The notes below the pieces were generated by a model. The model did no database searches, was not told the origin of the DNA, and was given only the letters and a program-made list of their open reading frames with translations. A DNA stretch of 64,000 nucleotides from Bacteroidales bacterium (lineage in GTDB: Bacteria; Bacteroidota; Bacteroidia; Bacteroidales; Paludibacteraceae): assembly GCA_015061115.1 (NCBI GenBank), contig SUXE01000002.1:75502-139501 (forward strand). Direction: 5' to 3'. The translations under genes and the position numbers were made by a program. Positions 8,976 to 16,033 of the stretch are shown here, in pieces (position 1 is the first letter of the stretch; the number at the start of each line of letters is the position of its first letter).

Positions 8976-9389
8976 CTATTTAATTAACGAAAAATATCTC
9001 AGAATCAAAATGATTGGAATATAAGAAAAATAAGGACATACACAAAACAAAATCAAATACCAAAATTTGACTTGCCTTTGAGATTCCGTCTCTTTTTTCC
9101 ATATTGGCATCATTTTATGATATTTTTTTCGTGTATTTTTGGAAAAGAATAAAATGATGGGTAATATGAGAGGGAAAAGAAACACTATAGGATTATCAAA
9201 AAAAAACGCATTTAAAGGCAGCAAAAAAAATGAGAAAACATACATTGTTTTAATTACACAAACAATTCCAAACGCTCGTAAATCAGGTCGTCTGTCTCTT
9301 TCTGTTTTGTACATGTTTTGATACAAACGATAGTACAGATATGGAAATATATGTCGGATTCTTGTCAAAATATTCATCTTACACGTCAT
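8976..9389 (-). CDS. Small membrane protein, immunity-array paralogue 5
   Basis: This 137-residue protein begins MTCKMNILTRIRHIFPYL and carries the loop WKKETESQRQVKFWYL between hydrophobic segments. It is very similar to the gene at 10675-11088, and the two also share about 100 bases of sequence across their start and upstream region, so this is a recent duplication. MNILTR may be the true start, because MTCK precedes it in both copies. Immunity function is inferred from the array. Confidence 0.7.
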   Translation of the reverse strand: MTCKMNILTRIRHIFPYLYYRLYQNMYKTERDRRPDLRAFGIVCVIKTMYVFSFFLLPLNAFFFDNPIVFLFPLILPIILFFSKNTRKKYHKMMPIWKKETESQRQVKFWYLILFCVCPYFSYIPIILILRYFSLIK

Positions 9390-9446
9390 ACATATTGCTG
9401 TTTATGATTCTTGTCTCGACATATCCATCTTAATTCAATGCATTGT
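9332..9446. repeat. Direct repeat copy 1 (5' part of paralogue 5 and leader)
   Basis: This stretch, covering the start of paralogue 5 and its upstream leader, is nearly identical to 11031-11143 (paralogue 8). The common leader reads ATTGCTGTTTATGATTC, then CTGTCTCGACATATCC. It records a segmental duplication that included non-coding sequence. Confidence 0.75.
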
Positions 9447-9608
9447 CTAAACCCAAAAACAGATGATTAATTTATCCATAACAGCACAATAAGCATCTCT
9501 TTACAGAAATAAAGCATAATGCAATATTATACTATGTATTATATATGAAAGACATCATAACAACTCATATTACATAGTCACGAAATTCTACCACAGAACT
9601 ATTACGTA

Positions 9609-10030
9609 CTACAAGACTAAAGAAAATTGTTTGAATATTAACAAGATTGGAATAGTTAGAAGAAAAGGCATCATGCAGAAAAAAACAAGAAAAATCAGTT
9701 TTTTTTGTCTTGTTGAAACCGTTTCTTCCTTCCAAAGGACCATCATTTCTTTATATTTTTTTTTGTTCTAACATCCAATGTCAAAATAATACCTATAAAA
9801 ATAGCTATTATATAAACGATAGGGCTGTTAAAAAAAACAATATTTATTGGCAACAACAAAAAAACTAAAATATGCATTGTTTTAATTGCACAAACAAACA
9901 GGAAAGCACGTAATTCTGGATTCCAATCCAATTCTGGATAGGCTTCTCTTCCTCCAAATTTGTACATACATTGATAGCATCGATAATACAAATATGGAAA
10001 TATATGTCGGATTCTAGAATATAATTTCAT
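9609..10030 (-). pseudogene. Immunity-array paralogue 6, frameshifted in an A9 run
   Basis: The first 95 codons give a normal N-terminal half (RIRHIFPYLYYRCYQ and two hydrophobic segments), then stop just after a run of nine A residues (minus strand, around 9761-9769). One extra A, or two fewer, restores a frame reading KYKEMMVLWKEET and a final hydrophobic segment ending in FKQFSLVL with a stop at 9609. The rest of the family signature is therefore present but out of frame. It could be a true pseudogene, a phase-variable gene or a sequencing error in the homopolymer. Confidence 0.75.
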
Positions 10031-10261
10031 CTTTTTTTGTTAATTTTATCTATCAAACTATTTACCTTCTACCGCATCCCATATAAGATCAACAGCAGTA
10101 CTAACAATAAGCTATGATTCTGCAGTGTCCCCAATAGGTCATTCCAATTCGCAAGCATAAACAGATAATATCATAGTACAATGTATTTTTCTTCCTATCC
10201 TAAGAATTCATTAACATTATCTTTTGACCGTCATTTCAAACTAGAAAAAAATAGTTTTTTT
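10031..10261. other. Intergenic region in the immunity array
   Basis: About 230 A/T-rich bases lie between paralogues 6 and 7. I see no open frame, no clear promoter match and no terminator. It may be the leader of the downstream gene. Confidence 0.4.
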
Positions 10262-10660
10262 TTAAATCATCAGCGAAATCAAATCCATAATTATAAATAC
10301 AGGAATAAACGAAAATATAGCAAATACACAAAAAAATATTAAAAATATGCCCTTATATTTTCTCTGCGATTCTGACTCATTTTCCCAAAGTGGCATCATT
10401 TCACGATATTTTTTATGCGTATTCTTCCGTAATAACGAAACTATCAGAATCATAAACGAAATAATATAAATAATTGAATCGTCTGATAATTTTGACATCA
10501 ATGGCAGTCCCACAAAAGAAAATAACAACAAGTTCTTAATAACACATACAAATCCAAAAGCTCGTAATTCCGGATTCCATTTTTCTCCGCCCTTTTGGTA
10601 CACATATTGATAAAAACGATAATAGAGATATGGAAATATGTATTTGATTTTTGAAACCAT
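10262..10660 (-). CDS. Small membrane protein, immunity-array paralogue 7
   Basis: This 132-residue member has IKYIFPYLYYRFYQYVYQK at the N terminus, the loop WENESESQRKYKGIFLIFF and a hydrophobic C terminus. It most resembles paralogue 1 at 6600-7010 (shared GIFLIFFCVFAIFSFIPV type ending). It lies 14 bases after paralogue 8 and is probably cotranscribed with it. Confidence 0.7.
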   Translation of the reverse strand: MVSKIKYIFPYLYYRFYQYVYQKGGEKWNPELRAFGFVCVIKNLLLFSFVGLPLMSKLSDDSIIYIISFMILIVSLLRKNTHKKYREMMPLWENESESQRKYKGIFLIFFCVFAIFSFIPVFIIMDLISLMI

Positions 10661-10674
10661 CTATCACTTATTTT

Positions 10675-11088
10675 TCACATCACAATAGAGAATTTCATCG
10701 AAATCAGAATAATCGGAACATACAAAATAAAAGGAATAGCACAAAACAATACCAAATACCAAAATTTGACTCTTCTTTGTGATTCCGTCTCATTTTTCCA
10801 AATAACTATCTTTTTTTGATACTCTTTATATTTCGTGTAATTCAAAGCGAATATAATACCTATCACAATAGGCACCATGAAAAAAATAGGATTATCAAAA
10901 AAAATCACATTTATAGGCAGTATAAAGAACGTAAAAACAAATACTGTTTTTATGGTACATACTAACAAAAATGCACGTAATTCAGGCTTTCTATCCCTTG
11001 CCGTCTTGTACATACTTTGATACAAACGATAGTACAGATATGGAAATATATGTCGGATTCTTGTCAAAATATTCATCTTACACGTCAT
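10675..11088 (-). CDS. Small membrane protein, immunity-array paralogue 8
   Basis: This 137-residue protein starts MTCKMNILTRIRHIFPYL and has the loop WKNETESQRRVKFWYLVLF. It is nearly a copy of paralogue 5 in its N-terminal third and differs more in the middle hydrophobic segments. That pattern suggests diversification of the membrane part after duplication. Immunity function is inferred. Confidence 0.7.
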   Translation of the reverse strand: MTCKMNILTRIRHIFPYLYYRLYQSMYKTARDRKPELRAFLLVCTIKTVFVFTFFILPINVIFFDNPIFFMVPIVIGIIFALNYTKYKEYQKKIVIWKNETESQRRVKFWYLVLFCAIPFILYVPIILISMKFSIVM

Positions 11089-11143
11089 ACATATTGCTGT
11101 TTATGATTCCTGTCTCGACATATCCATCTTAATTCAAATGCAT
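11031..11143. repeat. Direct repeat copy 2 (5' part of paralogue 8 and leader)
   Basis: This is the partner of 9332-9446: the coding start and leader of paralogue 8 match those of paralogue 5 almost base for base. Confidence 0.75.
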
Positions 11144-11236
11144 TCACTTCCCCCCAATTAATTTACCCCAAACAGCACAACAAACAATACATTACAGAAA
11201 TAAATCAAAAGTCAAATCATGGAATTGTCACACATT

Positions 11237-11632
11237 TTAACAAAAATAAGATTTTAAAGTATAAAACATAAAAAACAACAAAAAACCAGTAAGGATATAA
11301 AATATAACGATTAAAATACCTTTATTCCTCCTCTTTATAGAAGATTCTGTCCCCCATTTTTTCTCTAATTCATTATAATTAAGACTATCGAAATACTTGT
11401 TCACAAACCAACTTAATGTTGCTATAAGTAAAACGATAAATATAATCAAAGCAGCACCAGAAAGAATAAAATCAGGGAATAAAAAACGTAATAATATCAA
11501 CAATATACACACATGCATTCCTATCAACCACTCAATTGCACCTTTGGCTTTATCTTTTTCCACACCTGAATTCCGATATTGTTTTCTATAAAACAGTATT
11601 AATCTGTAATATATATATTTATACATCAACAT
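11237..11632 (-). CDS. Small membrane protein next to the cargo toxin; probable cognate immunity
   Basis: This 131-residue protein is the most divergent recognisable member of the array family. It keeps the YIYYRLILFYRK start, two central hydrophobic segments, a KKWGTESSIKRRNKG loop equivalent to NETESQRR, and a final hydrophobic segment. It begins 26 bases after the stop of the putative toxin gene (11659-12471), so it is the best candidate for the cognate immunity protein, placed in the inner membrane. Confidence 0.7.
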   Translation of the reverse strand: MLMYKYIYYRLILFYRKQYRNSGVEKDKAKGAIEWLIGMHVCILLILLRFLFPDFILSGAALIIFIVLLIATLSWFVNKYFDSLNYNELEKKWGTESSIKRRNKGILIVIFYILTGFLLFFMFYTLKSYFC

Positions 11633-11658
11633 TTGTCAAAAATATTTATCTTCTTTCG

Positions 11659-12471
11659 TTATTCATCCATTGTTTGATAGTAATCACAAATATCATACAC
11701 GGTTGTTCCTATAAAATAAAATGCAGAAACACCTACTCCAATGGGACCACCCCAAAGAGCTAGACTTCCGAAAAATAAATCTGATACTTGTCGTACCTCG
11801 ATTCCTTTAAGACCTTCTTCTTCAACATTTTCATAAATTCCATAAACAGTAAGTCCCATTCCTGCCCATGTAAGTCCTCTACCAAATTTTGTCAATGCTT
11901 TATTCCTCGCCAATTTTTTAGCAGCTTCCTTAGATTTAGGAATCATTTCACCATTCTTTAACACAGGTTTTCCTTTGGCATTTGTTCTATACCAAACTGA
12001 AACCTTTCCATTCGTTTGAACATAATGTTCACTATCATATAAAAATTTTTCATAACTAGTCTGAGCTAAAGACATTACACCTACTCCATACGCCATTTTT
12101 TCGGCAACTGTTTTTGGCTTCCTTATTTTTTTGTTTTTTGTTGAATTCAAAACATTATTATCTCGAATAGAGGATCCATTTTTTGAAGTCTTTTGTCCTT
12201 CAGAAACTGATTTCTTTTTCCCTTCCAAAGATTTTATAACCTGTTCTTCCGATGTATCTATATACTGACAGACAATTGATTTTTGCACTGGATATTGAGA
12301 ATACAAATATTCATAATGTGAGATAGACACTTTTCTTATCGCTGGATTAAGATACTCCAAACCAAACGTCACATTTAAAAAAGCGTACCCCACCCCAATA
12401 ATATATCCTTCATATGTTATGCCTTTTTGGCATAACTCGAAAAATTCTTCCTCTGTAATGTATTCTTCCAT
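11659..12471 (-). CDS. Putative Hcp-associated cargo toxin with hydrophobic segments
   Basis: I do not recognise this 270-residue protein. A hydrophobic N-terminal patch (IIGVGYAFLNVTFGL) is followed by a polar Lys/Ser-rich linker (about 85-125). The C-terminal half carries glycine-rich hydrophobic segments (FGRGLTWAGMGLTVYGIYE and LALWGGPIGVGVSAFYF) typical of membrane-inserting toxins. The gene lies 3 bases after an Hcp-like gene and directly before a row of membrane-protein genes. This is the layout of a T6SS cargo effector delivered in an Hcp ring, with inner-membrane immunity. A pore-forming or membrane-active role is inferred, not shown. Confidence 0.6.
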   Translation of the reverse strand: MEEYITEEEFFELCQKGITYEGYIIGVGYAFLNVTFGLEYLNPAIRKVSISHYEYLYSQYPVQKSIVCQYIDTSEEQVIKSLEGKKKSVSEGQKTSKNGSSIRDNNVLNSTKNKKIRKPKTVAEKMAYGVGVMSLAQTSYEKFLYDSEHYVQTNGKVSVWYRTNAKGKPVLKNGEMIPKSKEAAKKLARNKALTKFGRGLTWAGMGLTVYGIYENVEEEGLKGIEVRQVSDLFFGSLALWGGPIGVGVSAFYFIGTTVYDICDYYQTMDE

Positions 12472-12474
12472 CTC

Positions 12475-12900
12475 TTATTTCACCCAATTTTTGTCAATAA
12501 GCAAATCATTCATTCTCAACTCTGGAGATGAAATCGAAAAAGAAGTCAGACAGCCAGTACCCAAATTTACTTTTTGGCTCAATCCTACGCATACACCTTC
12601 ATTAAAATCAATACGTAACGCTGGGCTCTCTGTTTCATTTTTAAATACAATGGATCCACTGACACGCAAATGATCATTCGTAGCCCATCTCACTAAATTA
12701 GAATCTGGAATTGTAGAAAGAGCAAGCGATAAAACACCAGAACGAACCTCACTCTGCGGTTCGCCTTTTCCATCGACTGGTTGTACAAACGATGTGGAAA
12801 ATTGTTTTACTTCATACTCTTTTCCAAAGCACTCAAAATATACACTTAAATTTCCATCCGGATTCTTAAAAAATGAATTAATCGCATCTTGTATAGCCAT
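12475..12900 (-). CDS. Divergent Hcp-like protein (TssD family), copy 2
   Basis: This 141-residue protein follows the TssD pattern: an early YFECFGKEYEVKQFSTSF strand pair, DGKGEPQSEVRSGVLSL, an RVSGSIVFKNE strand and a C-terminal ELRMNDLLIDKNWVK like the ENWPKA ending of Hcp. It is strongly diverged from the structural Hcp and sits 3 bases before the putative toxin. Bacteroidota T6SS loci often carry extra Hcp genes paired with cargo effectors, so I infer a specialised carrier ring or chaperone for the 270-residue toxin. Confidence 0.8.
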   Translation of the reverse strand: MAIQDAINSFFKNPDGNLSVYFECFGKEYEVKQFSTSFVQPVDGKGEPQSEVRSGVLSLALSTIPDSNLVRWATNDHLRVSGSIVFKNETESPALRIDFNEGVCVGLSQKVNLGTGCLTSFSISSPELRMNDLLIDKNWVK

Positions 12901-12907
12901 ACTCGTA

Positions 12908-13315
12908 TTATTTATTAACCCAACTATTTTCGACAGAGTAACTATCTATCATTATCTGCTTTGCTGCAATCACAAATGAAGATGCCACATATCCCTTTCC
13001 TGATTGATTATAAGAAAAATCTAGCTTTACACATGTACCTGTAGAGAAAGAAATTTCTTGTAACTTTTTACCTTCGTTATCAAAAACAGATATTGAACCA
13101 TCTTTGTATCGATATGGATTAACCATAAAGTCAATCAACTCTTTAGTCGGCACACCTGGATATACCATACTAAGAGAACCCAAAAAAACATTGCTTTGAG
13201 GCTTTCCCTTATCATCAATATGCTGATAAAGTTCATATGAAAAATCCACTAACTCGTAACCTGAATTAGCAATTCCTCCATAAGAAAATTGTAGTACCGT
13301 CTTATAACCAAACAT
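12908..13315 (-). CDS. Divergent Hcp-like protein (TssD family), copy 3
   Basis: This 135-residue TssD-family protein has LVDFSYELYQHIDDKGKPQS, NVFLGSLSM, KDGSISVFDNEGKK and a C-terminal SVENSWVNK ending. It lies 7 bases before the second Hcp-like gene and downstream of clpV, so it probably continues the tss operon. A weak promoter-like TATGTTTG (13359-13352) precedes it, but the TTTG partner is only 17 bases away. A role as carrier or tube variant for the adjacent effector is inferred. Confidence 0.8.
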   Translation of the reverse strand: MFGYKTVLQFSYGGIANSGYELVDFSYELYQHIDDKGKPQSNVFLGSLSMVYPGVPTKELIDFMVNPYRYKDGSISVFDNEGKKLQEISFSTGTCVKLDFSYNQSGKGYVASSFVIAAKQIMIDSYSVENSWVNK

Positions 13316-13336
13316 AAAATTTTATAAATTAGTGCA

Positions 13337-13528
13337 TTAAACATTATTAACCAAACATACGCCACAGGTAAAAGAACAAACAATATTTTCAAGTTGTTTT
13401 TTTCGGTTACCGTAATTATCGCTAACAAATATAATGTCCGTCAGTGTTTTATCCAAAAAAATCAGGTCAATTTTGACGTTCGGAAATGGTCTGCCCGAAT
13501 TGATTTCGGGCTCAACCACGCACGACAT
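13337..13528 (-). CDS. Small open frame between clpV and the Hcp-like genes
   Basis: This 63-codon frame starts inside the last 17 bases of clpV and stops 21 bases before the next gene. It reads like a coding sequence (NVKIDLIFLDKTLTDIIFVS), but I do not recognise it. Overlap with clpV would allow translational coupling. It may equally be a chance frame in a leader region. Confidence 0.35.
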   Translation of the reverse strand: MSCVVEPEINSGRPFPNVKIDLIFLDKTLTDIIFVSDNYGNRKKQLENIVCSFTCGVCLVNNV

Positions 13529-16022
13529 TCCATTTTATATTGTTCTCATTATCAAGATTTCCACACAGTTTGTCTCCACTCTTCAACTCTCCAGAAAGGA
13601 TCATACGTGAGATCGGGCGACGCAGGTAGTTCCTTACTACTCCTGACACTTGTCGTGCTCCATACTTCGGTGTGAATCCCTTGAATGCCAATTCTTTCTT
13701 TGCAGCATCTGTCAACTCTATATCCATGTTCTGAGCTGTCAGCAACTTGCGGAATCCCTGGAACTGGATCTCGAAAATCTGCATCAATATCGATTCTCCG
13801 ATCGGTGAGAACGGCACTATCTCTGACAGACGTGCAAGGAACTCTGGACGGAAATGTCGGCCCATCACCTCCATCATCTGCAATGTGGTAGGCACTCGTC
13901 CTTCCTCTAGCTCCTTTGAAATCCACTCACTTCCCACATTCGATGTGAAGATTATGATAGCATTGGAGAAATCGCCCTCTTTTCCTAATCTGTCGTGCAG
14001 CTTTCCTTCATCCAAAATCTGCAGGAACAAATCGAAAACCGAAGGATGGGCTTTCTCTATCTCGTCGAACAAAACGACTGAATATGGCTGCTGGCGTATC
14101 TTGTTGACCAACATTCCTCCCTCTTCATATCCTACATATCCTGGAGGTGCTCCATATAGAAGTGCGACGGAATGCTCTTCCTTAAACTCTGACATGTCGA
14201 ATCGGATCATCGCTTTCTCATCGTTGAACAATGCTTCCGCCAATGCCTTCGTCAACTCTGTCTTACCGGTTCCTGTTGGTCCGAGGAAGAAGAATGAGCC
14301 TATTGGCTGACCTGCCTTGTTCATTCCGCTTCGTGATTCCAAAATCGCATCAGTCAATGATTTCAAGGCTCTGTCCTGTCCCACAACTCGCTGACGCAGG
14401 ATTGTCTCCATATTAAGCAGACGTTCCTTCTCTCCAGCCTGGATCTTGCCAATCGGAATACCTGTCTTGGATGCCACGACAGCGGCGATATGCTCTGGCA
14501 CCACCGTCTCAATCTTTTCTTTCGACATCTCTGCCAAGCTTTCTGCAAGTCGACGCAATTTATCTGTAAGTGCAGGAATATCAATCTCTTTATCGACCTC
14601 ATATTCCACTTTAGCCTGGACAATCGGACTCAATCGGCTCACTATGCTCAGTTCGATATTCTTCAATTTAGTCAGATAATCTTCATCAGACAATTCAGAG
14701 CGACGCTGCTCCACATTATCCAACTCACGAGTCAGCCATGCCTGCTCACCTGCGGTCGTTTCGTTCACCATCTTGACTGCCGCCATAGTACGGTCGAGCA
14801 GGTCAATCGCTGAATCAGGCAAACGTCTGTCCTTGACATATCGTTTTGCCATACGCACACAATTGGATAGAGCCTCATCACTCACTTTCAGATTATGGTA
14901 TGTCTCATAGTTTTCCTTGACAAAGCCGACCATTGTAACGGCATCATCCGTGTTTGGTTCTGCAAGTGTAAGAAGCTCAAAACGACGGTTGAGAGCGGAA
15001 TCTGGCTCCACCACTTTTCTATATTCATCCTGAGTGGTTGCTCCGATAACAGTTAGATCACCCTTCGACAATTCTGGTTTTAGAATATTTACAGCTCCAC
15101 TGTTTCCCTGTTTCGCGTCGAGCAGGATATGGATTTCATCAATGAATAGGATGACCTTCTCGATCTGACGAAGTTCGCTGATCAACTTCTTCAGACGGTC
15201 TTCAATCTCTCCCTTATACGTCGCTCCTGCAATCAACGCTCCACAATCCAGTTCCCATATCTCAGTGTTTTCCAGGAACGTAGGAACATTGCCGTTTACG
15301 ATATTGTATGCGAGACCTTCCACCAAAGCAGTCTTACCGACTCCGGAATCACCAGTCACCATAACATTAGGTTTGCTGCGACGACCAAGTATCTCCATCA
15401 TCTGGCGGATCTCATTGTCACGGCTAACGATTGAATGTAGTTTTCCATCTCTTGCCTCATCCGTTTTGCAGACGCAATATTTCTCCAGATTAGCTTTAGA
15501 CGCAGGTGCATCGGAAGTGCCACCGTCGAAAGAAGACATAGGAATATTCACATTGGCATTAGCCTTTTTATTCCCATTGTCTCCGATAAAACAATCCCAA
15601 ATATCTTTCTCTCTTATAGGGAACGACCTCAACTGGTCAGCTGAAAAACCGACCTCTGGACGAGAAAGAGCACACAATGTGCAGATAGGATTGATCTCAA
15701 GAAGACCCAGTTTCAAACGGACGTTGTCTGCCTCCTCGAAGACCTTGTAAACATTTGCATCTGGCTCAATTTCAGCAACACCTCCCAATTTTTCGCACTC
15801 CTCCATTCTGATCTCAGCCCACTCCTCAAGGTATGACACATCCTTGCCAATCGACAAAACAAAATCAGCCAGACCAACTTCCTTGTGAAGCATCGCCTTC
15901 AACAGATGAGCCGGAGTATATTTTGCATTGCCATACTCTCTAGCGAAAGATTTGGCGATGCTGACTGCTGTCTGCAGTTCACTATTTAAGTTTAGAAAAT
16001 CCATAAAATTCAATTTAAACAA
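13512..16022 (-). CDS. tssH: T6SS sheath-disassembly ATPase ClpV (TssH)
   Basis: This is an AAA+ Clp/Hsp100 ATPase of 836 residues that recycles contracted TssB/TssC sheaths. It has an N-terminal repeat domain (about 1-150), then the first ATPase with Walker A GDSGVGKT (224-231) and Walker B LFIDEIH (292-298). A middle domain lies at about 410-470, and the second ATPase has Walker A GPTGTGKT (581-588) and Walker B VLFDEIEKAHP (650-660). The internal Met at 16004 (MDFLNLNSEL) is a likely alternative start, since the six residues before it look untranslated. It follows tssR closely and precedes the Hcp-like genes. Confidence 0.95.
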   Translation of the reverse strand: MFKLNFMDFLNLNSELQTAVSIAKSFAREYGNAKYTPAHLLKAMLHKEVGLADFVLSIGKDVSYLEEWAEIRMEECEKLGGVAEIEPDANVYKVFEEADNVRLKLGLLEINPICTLCALSRPEVGFSADQLRSFPIREKDIWDCFIGDNGNKKANANVNIPMSSFDGGTSDAPASKANLEKYCVCKTDEARDGKLHSIVSRDNEIRQMMEILGRRSKPNVMVTGDSGVGKTALVEGLAYNIVNGNVPTFLENTEIWELDCGALIAGATYKGEIEDRLKKLISELRQIEKVILFIDEIHILLDAKQGNSGAVNILKPELSKGDLTVIGATTQDEYRKVVEPDSALNRRFELLTLAEPNTDDAVTMVGFVKENYETYHNLKVSDEALSNCVRMAKRYVKDRRLPDSAIDLLDRTMAAVKMVNETTAGEQAWLTRELDNVEQRRSELSDEDYLTKLKNIELSIVSRLSPIVQAKVEYEVDKEIDIPALTDKLRRLAESLAEMSKEKIETVVPEHIAAVVASKTGIPIGKIQAGEKERLLNMETILRQRVVGQDRALKSLTDAILESRSGMNKAGQPIGSFFFLGPTGTGKTELTKALAEALFNDEKAMIRFDMSEFKEEHSVALLYGAPPGYVGYEEGGMLVNKIRQQPYSVVLFDEIEKAHPSVFDLFLQILDEGKLHDRLGKEGDFSNAIIIFTSNVGSEWISKELEEGRVPTTLQMMEVMGRHFRPEFLARLSEIVPFSPIGESILMQIFEIQFQGFRKLLTAQNMDIELTDAAKKELAFKGFTPKYGARQVSGVVRNYLRRPISRMILSGELKSGDKLCGNLDNENNIKWNVVRG

Positions 16023-16033
16023 GTAATGGTAGA

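Noticed and set aside
13352-13380. Separate promoter for the Hcp-like genes (TATGTTTG with TTTG)
   Set aside because: The spacing between the two boxes is 17 bases, below the 19 to 21 consensus, and the genes can be served by readthrough from clpV; kept only as a remark.
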